From positions 1 to 49,176 of the IMG/VR virus record IMGVR_UViG_3300009183_000127: a stretch of DNA of 49,176 nucleotides; one strand, given 5' to 3'. The notes under the pieces are model-generated. The model worked only from the letters and a program-made list of their open reading frames with translations. It made no database searches and was not told the DNA's origin. The stretch is from a virus. Each line of letters begins with the position of its first letter. Position 1 is the first letter of the stretch. The translations under genes were made by a program, and so were the position numbers. Shown in pieces: positions 37,598-47,183 of this stretch.

Positions 37598-39790
37598 ATG
37601 GCAGAACTAATAGAATTTACATCAATCGGCAATTATAGGATAATCTCCTACAACGATTCATTTAAGAACGTACAAAGTTTTAATGGATGGATTATAGATG
37701 CTAGTGGAGAGAATCCTCCTAGTATTTTTCTTTATCTGGAATTCAGATGGAGTATTAATGGAGATAACTGGTCATTGTGGAGTGAGCTAACAGAACAAGC
37801 AGTACAGGCTCTTCCTATATCTCCGGCAAATCCCCTATGGATAGAAATAAGATTAACTGCTGCTTCAGATGAAAATTCTAGCCCTTATTTTCCCCCAGGA
37901 ACTAATTTAAGTCCTCCAATAATATTAAATGATTTTGAGCTGGATTTAACTTATGCTACTGTGGATCCTAGAGATCTAATGACAGCACCGCCTGCACCAA
38001 TTTGTGGAAGAGAGCTAACTAACTATCCTATAGTTTTTAGCGATTGTGATTTTACATTTAGACCTTATGATATAAACAGAGCAATAAATCTCTATCAGGA
38101 TCTAAGTAAGGTTGTAAATAATGTTTTTGGCCACGAGGTGGTGTATTATTCAGTACAACCACAAGGTAGAGGAAAAGATGTTCTATTAAAAGAGTATACA
38201 TTATTTGACGTTGTTGATGAGAAATGCGTGAAGGTAATGGTGCCTAATAACCAATTCCCGGATGCAGCTTTAACATTTGAAACCTGGGGATTAAATTTTA
38301 ACCAGCCTTTTGAAATTCATATAGATAGAAAATATTTTGAAGGGATTTTTGGTAAGGGATCTCAGCCAAGAAAGAGGGATATTATTTATTTTCCTAGAAC
38401 TAATAGAATCTACCGTATAGATTCAATGTACGTTTTTAGAGACATAAATAACTATCCAGTATATTTTAAAATACAATTAGTAAAATACGATGTTCAAAAG
38501 AACACAACATTTACTGATGCTGTGGATGGAACTGGATTACTCGATTACACAGTAAACACAAAGGATTTATTTGGCGAAGAAGTGAAAAATCAAGAAACTG
38601 ACGCAACTAAGCCACAGCAATATGCGGTTACATCACAGAGAAGATTAGAAGATCCTACAAGATCATACATAAATAAAGATCTACCTATTATCGAATATGA
38701 TCTAAATAACAACTGGACAATAGTATTTAATAATTATTATGATCTAGATAAGATATTTGTAGATGATCCAAACACTATAGATCCTGTGTCTCCTGCTTCT
38801 GGATGGACTGACGAAGAAAGAGATGCTGTTAGATGGAAAGCAGATCCTGTTCTTACTGATGCAGATGAAAGATCATTTATGTGCTGGTTTAGAACTAGAA
38901 ATTATCTGGACAGAAGTAAATTAGTTCCTAAGCCTTCACCTAAATTACCAATTTCAATAGATAACATAGGAAGTGGAGAAATAACTTATACAACATATCC
39001 TATACCTCACAATTTTCACATTAGGCCTAATCCTAATGGTTATGTTTCTATCCTAGGAGACTCAATCAGATCTGGTGGTTTTGAAATACTAAATATTGTA
39101 GATGGATTTAGATTTACTGTTAAGGACGGAGGCGCAGCATCACCAGTTACTACTGCTGGATGGAAAGCACAGAAAGCACAGTCTAGAATATTGTTTGATG
39201 GTTATTATAATGGGCAGGGATTATATCTAGATTTCATTTGGAGCGGATCAAATTCTGTTGGAAGCCCAACTACTAATAACTACCTACAAACAGGTAGTTT
39301 TAGAATAAGGATAAATAACTTAGAGATATCTTCTCCTTTTGGAGAAGGTATAGCAAGCACATTAGGTTCTTTTATACCTAGCGTTGATGATTGGTTTGGA
39401 TTCGTTTTTAATTTTTCTAACGTTTTTAGACAATACTCAATAAAGGTGTGGAAGTTAACTTATGATCCAGAGAATCCAACAACTCAAACTTCGGATTTGA
39501 GCTTAGTCCATTCTTTGGATGGGGTAACAACTCAGGCATATACATTTAATATACCGCCTGTTATAGAAGAAAATTATGATAGTCCTTTTTATGGAACTAA
39601 TAATTATGCTTACAAAACTAGATCTTGTCCTTTATGGGCAACGAACTTTAGATTTTTTAAATATATGGTAGAAGAGGAAAAACAGTCAACAATTCTAAAT
39701 CAAAATATAATAGATGATGCTCAGTTGGGTATTATTATAGACAATGCTAAACCAGTACTGAAACTTCCAAAAGTTGCCAGAAACAGATAA
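37598..39790 (+). CDS. gp14-like neck protein with lectin-like extension
   Basis: A 730-residue protein. Residues about 150-310 contain FEIHIDRKYFEGIFG, KRDIIYFPRTNRIYRIDSM and YFKIQLVKYDVQ. These resemble the FKHQVNG..P.EGDLIYFP...FEI.WVE segment of T4 gp14, which is 256 residues long. The C-terminal part (about 420-690) looks like a concanavalin-A/LamG beta-sandwich (RSFMCWFRTRNYLD, ILFDGYYNGQGLYLDFIW, WFGFVFNFSN...IKVWKL). The extension may bind glycans or decorate the neck as whisker-like appendages. It lies just before the terminase genes, as gp14 does in T4. Confidence 0.6.
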   Translation: MAELIEFTSIGNYRIISYNDSFKNVQSFNGWIIDASGENPPSIFLYLEFRWSINGDNWSLWSELTEQAVQALPISPANPLWIEIRLTAASDENSSPYFPPGTNLSPPIILNDFELDLTYATVDPRDLMTAPPAPICGRELTNYPIVFSDCDFTFRPYDINRAINLYQDLSKVVNNVFGHEVVYYSVQPQGRGKDVLLKEYTLFDVVDEKCVKVMVPNNQFPDAALTFETWGLNFNQPFEIHIDRKYFEGIFGKGSQPRKRDIIYFPRTNRIYRIDSMYVFRDINNYPVYFKIQLVKYDVQKNTTFTDAVDGTGLLDYTVNTKDLFGEEVKNQETDATKPQQYAVTSQRRLEDPTRSYINKDLPIIEYDLNNNWTIVFNNYYDLDKIFVDDPNTIDPVSPASGWTDEERDAVRWKADPVLTDADERSFMCWFRTRNYLDRSKLVPKPSPKLPISIDNIGSGEITYTTYPIPHNFHIRPNPNGYVSILGDSIRSGGFEILNIVDGFRFTVKDGGAASPVTTAGWKAQKAQSRILFDGYYNGQGLYLDFIWSGSNSVGSPTTNNYLQTGSFRIRINNLEISSPFGEGIASTLGSFIPSVDDWFGFVFNFSNVFRQYSIKVWKLTYDPENPTTQTSDLSLVHSLDGVTTQAYTFNIPPVIEENYDSPFYGTNNYAYKTRSCPLWATNFRFFKYMVEEEKQSTILNQNIIDDAQLGIIIDNAKPVLKLPKVARNR

Positions 39791-39793
39791 TTT

Positions 39794-40555
39794 ATGCCAA
39801 GAAGAAAACCTAAAAAACAGAATCTTTCAAAGGAACAAGAGCTTAACCTCAAGGATAAGCTCGATGGTATCATTTTGGCGGACGAAATGCTTGCAGGATT
39901 AAGTGCTCCTGATATACCGCCAATGAAGCCTCAAAGGTTTATAAATGTAGATACAGTTAAAACTGAGGTCGAAGTGGAAGCTAGAGCAATACTAGACTCG
40001 CTATCAAAGTTTTATAATGATATGGAAAATCTTCCTGCTGATAACTATATTAGACACAAACAAAAGATAGACGCATTAAATATTTCAACAATGGCTTTTC
40101 AGATAAGAACTGCTCAACATGCTATATCAAAATTAGTTGAGGAGATAGATTCAGGAAGAATGGAGCCAAGATTATTCGAGGTTCTAGCACAGCTACAAAA
40201 TCAGATAATGCAAATGCCTAAAAACTTTTCCAATTATATGACTCAAATGGAAAAGAACTATAAGCAATTAAAAAGCGAATCTGCAGAGATAAACAAAGAA
40301 AATATAGAATTTGATTCAGACGGTAATCTAATACAATCTAAAGATAATATGGATGCCCTTAAAGTTAGAGGTAACAAATCTTTAATGGAAAATCTACAGA
40401 ATATCATGAAAAATGGTAGTATGGTTAAGGAGGCAGAAATAGTAATGCCGAAAGACAATCTAATAAATCCCAAGACTAAAGACGGGGGAACCTCCGACCT
40501 TTTGGGTGGCGACGATGACGAGTACTTTGAAATAGAGGACGACATCTTCGAATAA
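39794..40555 (+). CDS. Probable terminase small subunit (gp16-like)
   Basis: A 253-residue helical protein directly before TerL (10 bases). It has a basic start (PRRKPKKQNL), central helices (residues 70-160, rich in Gln, Met, Ile and Lys) and a very acidic tail (DDDEYFEIEDDIFE). This plan (oligomerising helical core, acidic tail) matches gp16, which binds DNA at packaging start and stimulates TerL. The assignment rests mainly on position. Confidence 0.6.
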   Translation: MPRRKPKKQNLSKEQELNLKDKLDGIILADEMLAGLSAPDIPPMKPQRFINVDTVKTEVEVEARAILDSLSKFYNDMENLPADNYIRHKQKIDALNISTMAFQIRTAQHAISKLVEEIDSGRMEPRLFEVLAQLQNQIMQMPKNFSNYMTQMEKNYKQLKSESAEINKENIEFDSDGNLIQSKDNMDALKVRGNKSLMENLQNIMKNGSMVKEAEIVMPKDNLINPKTKDGGTSDLLGGDDDEYFEIEDDIFE

Positions 40556-40565
40556 ATATAAAAAT

Positions 40566-42368
40566 ATGGCTGAAGATAAATCAGGTAATAATTATTGGTC
40601 GACGGAAAAAGTTGGTACTCTTATCTATAATGCAGAAGAGCACGGGGTAGACTATAAAGATGTGGACAATCCGTTTCACGAGAATGATCCTGAGCTTAGA
40701 AAGGGTAATATTCTTTTTGAATATACCGAATGGGAATTAGAGGAAATGCAAAGATGCGCCGCTGATGTTGTTTATTTTGCTAACAAGTATTGTCACGTTA
40801 TGACTGATGAGGGCATTAGACAAATACAGCTTAGAGATTATCAAATACAAATTCTAAATCAATACCAGTTCCACAGGAAAAACGTTTTCGTTTCTCCTAG
40901 ACAATCTGGTAAAACTATTACATCATCTATATTTCTTCTTTGGTTCCTACTATTTAACTACGAGAAAAATGCCATGATTATGGCAAATATCGGGGATACA
41001 GCTGCAGAGTTAATGGATAAGATCAAAGTTATTATGAAAGGACTACCTTTCTTCTTAAAGCCTGGTCTAATCGTTTATAATGTGATGACCATGAAGTTTG
41101 ATAACGGATGTAGAATAATGGCTAAGACGACGACTAAAACATCGTCTATCGGTTATACAATCCATATGTTATACATGGATGAGTTCGCTCACATTAATCC
41201 TAACTTCATTAATCAATTCTTCAAATCGGTTTATCCCACAATATCCTCATCACAGATTGCAAGGGTTATTATTACATCGACCCCAAATGGGATGAATAAA
41301 TTCTGGGAATTGTATAAAGGCGCAATTGATGGGGAGAATGAATTTAACCCAATTAGAGTTGAATGGTGGCAGATTCCCAATAGAGATGAGGAATGGAAGA
41401 AAAAGGAGATAGCAGCATTAGGATCAGAAGAAGACTTCAATCAAGAATACGGGTGTCAATTTCTTTCTTCATCTAGGTTACTATTAGATTCGCCGACGCT
41501 TAAAAGATTAAAAACAAACGAAGAGAGTTTTGTTTTTCACGAGCTATCTTCTTTTGAGATGAGTCCTATAGATTATACAAGTCTAGTGTGGCATCCTAAA
41601 TTCGATCCCGCTTCAATATTTGAAAAGGATGCTCAAAAATTTTATATCTCTATAGATACAGCAGGTGGAGGTGGGGGTGACTTTTCTGTAGTTAATATTT
41701 TTAAAGTTACTCCTATGCCAACCACCAGCATAAAGAATAAAAAATTCTTCGAGGATGAAAGTGACTTCTTCTGTTTACTTCAGGTAGGCATTTATAGATC
41801 TAATACTGTTCAAATAGACGAGCTTAAAGCATTTGTTGAAATCTTAGTACTTCATATATTAGGGGAAGAAAATACAAGGATCGTATTGGAGATGGATTAT
41901 AAAGGTGAATTACTAATGAGTAAATTACTTGATGGTGAAGATTTTTATGATGAGATGTTTGTTTACACTAAACATTCAGAGGCTACATCTAAATTAAGAC
42001 CAGGGGTAAAGCTTACGGTAAGAAATAAAGAAAAATTCTGCTACGATCTTAAAATAAACACAAGATCATATAAAATAATCCCTTCAGAAAAAAATACGAT
42101 CCATGAATTAACGAATTTTGGTATAAACTCTAATGGAAGTTTCTCTAGCCAAATAGGTAAGGATGATATAGCAATGACACTAGTTAATCTCAACTGTGTA
42201 TTCGACAATGGGGATTTTCAAGAAACAGTATCAGAACTATATGATGTTATTCCTGAAAAATTTAGAAATCTTATAGAGGAAAGACTAAACGATTCAGTAG
42301 AAGAGATACAAAATAGAAATAATGAGATGTCAAACTATACTTTCTTGAATGGCCTCCTTGATTCCTAA
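40566..42368 (+). CDS. Terminase large subunit, gp17
   Basis: The DNA-packaging motor and headful nuclease, 600 residues (T4 gp17 is 610). Walker A is SPRQSGKT (residues 110-117), Walker B is MLYMDEF (201-207) with catalytic Glu206, and the ITSTPNG coupling motif follows. The RNase-H-like nuclease begins at about residue 360 (YISIDTAGGGGGDFS, first Asp), then VLEMDYKGE (second acid) and KDDIAMTLV (third acid). All are intact. Confidence 0.97.
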   Translation: MAEDKSGNNYWSTEKVGTLIYNAEEHGVDYKDVDNPFHENDPELRKGNILFEYTEWELEEMQRCAADVVYFANKYCHVMTDEGIRQIQLRDYQIQILNQYQFHRKNVFVSPRQSGKTITSSIFLLWFLLFNYEKNAMIMANIGDTAAELMDKIKVIMKGLPFFLKPGLIVYNVMTMKFDNGCRIMAKTTTKTSSIGYTIHMLYMDEFAHINPNFINQFFKSVYPTISSSQIARVIITSTPNGMNKFWELYKGAIDGENEFNPIRVEWWQIPNRDEEWKKKEIAALGSEEDFNQEYGCQFLSSSRLLLDSPTLKRLKTNEESFVFHELSSFEMSPIDYTSLVWHPKFDPASIFEKDAQKFYISIDTAGGGGGDFSVVNIFKVTPMPTTSIKNKKFFEDESDFFCLLQVGIYRSNTVQIDELKAFVEILVLHILGEENTRIVLEMDYKGELLMSKLLDGEDFYDEMFVYTKHSEATSKLRPGVKLTVRNKEKFCYDLKINTRSYKIIPSEKNTIHELTNFGINSNGSFSSQIGKDDIAMTLVNLNCVFDNGDFQETVSELYDVIPEKFRNLIEERLNDSVEEIQNRNNEMSNYTFLNGLLDS

Positions 42369-42404
42369 AGAAAGAATGATATATACATAGAAAAAGAAGT
42401 CTAA

Positions 42405-42420
42405 AGAAGCGAACTTCTTC
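42405..42420 (+). other. Perfect small hairpin before the sheath gene
   Basis: AAGAAG and CTTCTT around a CGAA tetraloop, in the spacer between TerL and sheath. No T-run follows, so it is not a normal terminator; it may be an mRNA 5'-end stabiliser or processing site. A GATATATAA element follows immediately. Confidence 0.45.
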
Positions 42421-42429
42421 GATATATAA
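42421..42429 (+). promoter_or_regulatory. GATATATAA element before the tail sheath gene
   Basis: Eighteen bases before the sheath ATG, directly after the small hairpin. A second ATATATA lies at 42379. Confidence 0.5.
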
Positions 42430-42447
42430 AAAAAATAAAAATTAGAG

Positions 42448-45400
42448 ATGGCCAAACAAGTTAAACTTGACTTATCACAATTCAAAGCATCTGGTGTTTA
42501 CACTTTGGAGTTTGATGCTTCGGAAAATATTATAATCAATCCACAAACAATTCGTTTGGTTGTTGGTTATTCTAATATTGGACCTTTTAATACTCCAGTA
42601 TACTGCCCGGACATCACAACTTTTCAAGCAGTTTTTGGAGGAATTGATAAAGCCCTAGAGAAAAAAGGATCTTTTTTCCATAGATCTGTACTAACATGTT
42701 TAGGAAGTGGACCTGTATTTGCATTAAATCTTAGAATACTTAATAATACAGTAGATGTAAACGGAGATCCTGATTTTGCTGCTGGTGCTGATGTTGCTAG
42801 ATATCGTGCATTATCTGTTGATACGGAAGAGCAAAATGGTAATAATGCAACAGGAGGATATTCAGATCCATTAACAAAACAAGACAAATTAGTATCTTCT
42901 TATTACAACAAGGAGAAATTCTGGTTCCCTGATACTAATTATTTCTTAGCAACTGAAGATACATCAGGATCAAAACCAGATTCTAGAAAGCTATTTAGCT
43001 TAGTTAATATAGGACAAAATCCTGTAAGTGTTATTGTTAGAAAATCTCTTGACTCACCTTTCCCTTTAAAAGGATTCGATATTACTGCTAGAGAATATTT
43101 TGGAGCAGATAACGTGCCTTCTTTCATGAATCAGTACGATTATCTTTCTGATTGGTTTATTGATGTAATTGCAATTAGCGGTAACTGGACAGATTACCAA
43201 GCTTTAGCAAATGACCCAGTTTACAGTGCATATTTCACTTCAAAAGGATTCATTAAGGCACAAATTGATAACTTCTTAGCACAAGACGGAATTAATATCG
43301 TTACAACAGTAACTGGTACACTTATTCCTAACTTCGTAGATCAAAACGGTACTCTTAGATACATTCAGACATTGATTAATAACCAAGCTCAAACAACTGG
43401 TATCTTCTGTGCAGTTAACGAAGAAGCTTTAGATGATTTAGAAAACAACTCTTCAGTAATTGACTTAGTTGGTCACCACTTAGTTGACGAGATTGGACCG
43501 GATGCAGATATCACAACAAATCCTAAGAATCTTAATTTCTTATCGTATAGCCAAAATCTATTTGCAGATTTCACATATTATAAGAACATTGCAGGATCTA
43601 CTGGAGGTACAGAGATTACAGATACTGGAGTTTCTCCTTCTACTGGATTTGATATCTTACCAGAAACAGGAACTTTAGCAGAAGATACATTATTTAATGC
43701 TACTGGAGATGCTGGTATACCTACAACTCTATGGGACACTTACAATGCTTCTAATAGAGATGGCGGAGCTATTTATATCGATACATTATTTACTAACTCT
43801 GTAAATCATGACGCTCAGATTACTACATTAAGCTCATTTGTTACTACTGATAATGATGCTCCTGGAGCTAGATGGGTACTTGGTAAAGTTACATCTAACC
43901 TACCAACTCCTGGATATTTAGGATTCTATGCTGGAGATCTTGTTAAATTAAAAGTAGTAGAAGCTAAAACAATAACTAATTCAACATTACCTGTAGGACA
44001 AAGAACACAAATAAGATTAAGATTATCACATCCTCTTGTTGGTTCTACTGCATCTATAACATACGTTGAGCCTTGGTACGAAACAAACAAAAGTACATTA
44101 GATGCTTACCAAATTGGTAGTCCTGACTACTTTGATAATGATGACGTTTTCTTCTCACCTGATATTCCAATAGGAACTGATAGCTATTTAGCTTACGAAA
44201 ACTCCGCAATGTACAGAGACTGGGTAAAAGGTAATATCAGCGATGGTGATATTGATTGGAAAGATGATACAGGATCACTTCTTCAATATCTTAAGTTTGA
44301 AAATAACGTTGATAGAGACGGATTTAATATCCTAGTATGCAGAGCGTATGCTGATGATACATTTACAACACCAGAAGTTATTGCAACTTGGAACACAACT
44401 TATGTTAGTTCGCTTCCTATAGGTACAAACTTAACAACAGGTTTAAGCTTTAATGTCGTTTCAACTAACGGTAATCTTAGCGATTATGTTGATATTATTA
44501 CTCAGTTAGCACCTAACATTATTGAAATGACAGTTGCTGAGGCTAATTCATCGGGTATTAAAGTAGGAGATCTATTAGTTTCTACTGACACTCAGACTTA
44601 TGATAATCCGTTAACTGAAAATTTACAGTCTAGACTAACAAGAGTACTTGAAGTTAAAACTGTAGCTTCTGCTTCTTCACCTGGAGTTTATACAATCCAA
44701 GTTAAGACAGAAAGACCTATTCAGCTTTATCCTGGTACAACCACAAGAGTATGGAAGTTCAAATCTGTACAAGAGTTTGTTACATCATTCAACTTTACGT
44801 ATCTACCAGGAGCAGCTATTAAAGCAGCTTCAGTTCCAAATGGAACAGATGTAAGAATGAATGCTATTTTAGATGTACTTTACAATACTAACTTAGCTAG
44901 AACTCTTGCAGACACTGACGTTATTACATTCAGATATGTGGTAGATACATTTGACGGAGGTATTCAACCAAACTGTAAATACCAACTTACAAGACTTGCT
45001 AAGAACAGACAAAAATGTATGGCAATCTGTAACGTACCCTCAATGCAGAAATTCTCAGAATCACAAGATCCTAGATTTACTTCTGCACCTACTGCAACAG
45101 ATCCAGCACCAATTTTACAAGCTAGATATATCGCAGACGGAGGTAATTTAAGTTTAAATCCTTCATTCACATTCTCTCTTCCTGACGAAGATCAAGGAGC
45201 TAAATTCTCTGGATTCTTCTCTCCGTTCTTAACGATTAGAGATAACGGTAAAAACTTAAACGTTCCACCAGCACCATACGTATCTAATAACTTCATCCGT
45301 AAGTTTATCACAGGTGAACCTTATTCAATCGTAGCAGGTGTTAAAAGAGGTATTATTTCAGCTGGTAACTTAGTTGGACTTGAGTATGACTTCGATCTTC

Positions 45401-45849
45401 AAGATAGAGAATACTTAGAGCCATTTGGTATCAACCCAATCATCCGTAAAAGAGGAGTTGGTGTAGTTATCTACGGTAACCAAACAAGCTACCAAAGAAC
45501 TAACTCAGCATTTAATAACTTACACGTTAGAGATTTATTAATCACAGTAGAATCTGCAATTGAAGAGATCTTAGCAAACTACGTTTTCGATTTCAACGAA
45601 GATTCAGTAAGACTTGAGATTAAAACTTTAGTAGACAACTACTTAACTGGAGTAAGATCAGTAGGAGGTATTTATAACTACTTAACTATTATGGACTCTT
45701 CGAACAATACTCCTGCAATCATCGATCAAAATATCGGTATCATCGACGTTATTATCGAGCCTGCAAGAGGAATTCATAAGTTTATTAATAGAATGACCGT
45801 TACTAGAACAGGTGGTATTGCTTCTGGAGGATTTATCCAATTTAGTTAA
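42448..45849 (+). CDS. Tail sheath protein, gp18 (enlarged)
   Basis: The contractile sheath protomer. The N-terminus (NPQTIRLVVGYSNIGPFNTPVYCPD) and C-terminal domain (INPIIRKRGVGVVIYGNQTSYQ, then LLITVESAIEEILANYVFDFNEDSVR and a final FINRMTVTRTGG strand) are the conserved parts that build the inner sheath core. At 1133 residues it is far longer than T4 gp18 (659); the extra residues (about 150-850) would form outer domains. Codon use here is more C-rich and regular than in the neighbours, as expected for a very highly expressed gene. Confidence 0.92.
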   Translation: MAKQVKLDLSQFKASGVYTLEFDASENIIINPQTIRLVVGYSNIGPFNTPVYCPDITTFQAVFGGIDKALEKKGSFFHRSVLTCLGSGPVFALNLRILNNTVDVNGDPDFAAGADVARYRALSVDTEEQNGNNATGGYSDPLTKQDKLVSSYYNKEKFWFPDTNYFLATEDTSGSKPDSRKLFSLVNIGQNPVSVIVRKSLDSPFPLKGFDITAREYFGADNVPSFMNQYDYLSDWFIDVIAISGNWTDYQALANDPVYSAYFTSKGFIKAQIDNFLAQDGINIVTTVTGTLIPNFVDQNGTLRYIQTLINNQAQTTGIFCAVNEEALDDLENNSSVIDLVGHHLVDEIGPDADITTNPKNLNFLSYSQNLFADFTYYKNIAGSTGGTEITDTGVSPSTGFDILPETGTLAEDTLFNATGDAGIPTTLWDTYNASNRDGGAIYIDTLFTNSVNHDAQITTLSSFVTTDNDAPGARWVLGKVTSNLPTPGYLGFYAGDLVKLKVVEAKTITNSTLPVGQRTQIRLRLSHPLVGSTASITYVEPWYETNKSTLDAYQIGSPDYFDNDDVFFSPDIPIGTDSYLAYENSAMYRDWVKGNISDGDIDWKDDTGSLLQYLKFENNVDRDGFNILVCRAYADDTFTTPEVIATWNTTYVSSLPIGTNLTTGLSFNVVSTNGNLSDYVDIITQLAPNIIEMTVAEANSSGIKVGDLLVSTDTQTYDNPLTENLQSRLTRVLEVKTVASASSPGVYTIQVKTERPIQLYPGTTTRVWKFKSVQEFVTSFNFTYLPGAAIKAASVPNGTDVRMNAILDVLYNTNLARTLADTDVITFRYVVDTFDGGIQPNCKYQLTRLAKNRQKCMAICNVPSMQKFSESQDPRFTSAPTATDPAPILQARYIADGGNLSLNPSFTFSLPDEDQGAKFSGFFSPFLTIRDNGKNLNVPPAPYVSNNFIRKFITGEPYSIVAGVKRGIISAGNLVGLEYDFDLQDREYLEPFGINPIIRKRGVGVVIYGNQTSYQRTNSAFNNLHVRDLLITVESAIEEILANYVFDFNEDSVRLEIKTLVDNYLTGVRSVGGIYNYLTIMDSSNNTPAIIDQNIGIIDVIIEPARGIHKFINRMTVTRTGGIASGGFIQFS

Positions 45850-45876
45850 TAAATTTGATGATCAAAAAGAATGTTA

Positions 45877-45885
45877 AATATATAA
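45877..45885 (+). promoter_or_regulatory. AATATATAA element before the first tube gene
   Basis: Nine bases before the ATG at 45895, an A instead of G at the first position. Confidence 0.4.
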
Positions 45886-45894
45886 AATAAAAAC

Positions 45895-46467
45895 ATGGCA
45901 GGATTACCACACTATTCAAGTTCGAAGGCTTCTATTAACAAGTTCGAACCAGTTTTCCTCAACCAGTTTGAGGTTACTATAAGTCCACCTACAGGTGTGG
46001 CTATTCCGCAAGGAAATCCTGGAAGTAATAATATACTTTTAGAACAAGTAACTAGAGTTTCTGGATTACAGGTAGATCAAAACCCTGGAGAAATAACACA
46101 GCAATATAAATTTGCTAAAAGATATTACGCGGGAGCAGCTCCTCAAAGAACTGGTTTAGATTGTGATATAGAGTTTGAAGTCAACTTAAATGATGACAAT
46201 TCAATGTATGTTTTTAAAGTACTTCGTCAGTGGTCAGATTTAATTTACAATCCTCTAACAGGTGCAATGGGATTAAAAGCAAACTATGCGGGTAATATCC
46301 TAATCAACGTCTTCAATAAACAAGGAGATGTTTATAGAAAGATTAACCTTAGAGATTGCTTTCCTAGTACACCTATTCCTGAGATGGCTTTAAATTACAC
46401 TCAAACGTCTATTTACAAATTAAATGTTACTTGGGCAGTTGATTACTTTGATGACGTATTTATATAA
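45895..46467 (+). CDS. Tail tube protein, gp19, first copy
   Basis: A 190-residue tube protomer that builds the inner tail tube. The core FEVTISPPTGVAIPQG, GLQVDQNPGEITQQYKFAKRYYAG and VFKVLRQWSDLIYNPLTGAMG patterns are those of gp19. The C-terminus NYTQTSIYKLNVTWAVDYFDDVFI is the conserved final strand pair. It is followed 10 bases later by a paralogue about equally long. Confidence 0.9.
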   Translation: MAGLPHYSSSKASINKFEPVFLNQFEVTISPPTGVAIPQGNPGSNNILLEQVTRVSGLQVDQNPGEITQQYKFAKRYYAGAAPQRTGLDCDIEFEVNLNDDNSMYVFKVLRQWSDLIYNPLTGAMGLKANYAGNILINVFNKQGDVYRKINLRDCFPSTPIPEMALNYTQTSIYKLNVTWAVDYFDDVFI

Positions 46468-46477
46468 TTAAAAAGAA

Positions 46478-47056
46478 ATGGCAGGATTACCACATTTTAG
46501 CTCCTCAAAGGCAGCGGTTCAATTATACGAACCAGTTTATCTTAACCAGTTCGAGGTTATTATTCAACCTCCAGTTGGTGTAGGAAATCCGCAAGGAAAC
46601 GGCGGAAGAACACTACTAGTAGAAAACGTTCTATCAGTAGCTGGTCTTGCAGTTGATAAAAACCCAGGAATAGCAGAACAAAGATACAAGTTCTCTAAAA
46701 GAAGATATGCAGCAGCAGCTGTTGATGATACTGGTGTAAAAGTTAGAATTGATTTTGAAACTAACTTAGACGATAACAACAGTAACTATGTGTTCAAAAC
46801 ACTTAGACAATGGTCTGACTTAGTTTATAATCCTTTAACTGGTGCTACTGGTATAAAATCTACCTATGCTGGAGGAACTTACATACTTGTCTCTATCTTC
46901 AATAAACAAGGAGATGTATTTAGAAGAGTTAAATTAGTTAATTGCTTCCCAGTAGATCAAATTAAAGCAATGGACTTAGATTACACAAACGGAACAACAC
47001 CTTACAAAATATCACTATCATTTAGAGCAGACTATTTTGAAGATGTATTCAATTAA
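46478..47056 (+). CDS. Tail tube protein, gp19, second copy
   Basis: A 192-residue paralogue of the preceding protein; the first residues (MAGLPH.SSSKA) and the RQWSDLVYNPLTGA and FNKQGDV.R segments are nearly the same. The middle differs. Two tube proteins may form one mixed tube, or one may serve as a tube initiator or terminator. A terminator follows 40 bases downstream. Confidence 0.9.
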   Translation: MAGLPHFSSSKAAVQLYEPVYLNQFEVIIQPPVGVGNPQGNGGRTLLVENVLSVAGLAVDKNPGIAEQRYKFSKRRYAAAAVDDTGVKVRIDFETNLDDNNSNYVFKTLRQWSDLVYNPLTGATGIKSTYAGGTYILVSIFNKQGDVFRRVKLVNCFPVDQIKAMDLDYTNGTTPYKISLSFRADYFEDVFN

Positions 47057-47095
47057 TTCTTAGCATTTCTTAGCATTTTCTTAAAATAAATATAT

Positions 47096-47128
47096 AAATG
47101 GAGACCCTGAGTCTCCATTTTTTATTTT
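47096..47128 (+). terminator. Intrinsic terminator after the tube genes
   Basis: AAATGGAGAC and GTCTCCATTT around CCTGA (10 pairs), then a T-rich run. Just upstream, TTAGCATTTTC-like units repeat. Confidence 0.9.
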
Positions 47129-47183
47129 AATCGATTAGGAAACTTAACGATAAAAAGTAGTAAAAGAAATATAAGCAAATGAA

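Noticed and set aside
42405-42420. Hairpin before the sheath gene considered as a terminator of the terminase gene
   Set aside because: The stem is only six pairs and no T-run follows; a GATATATAA element and the sheath start come next.
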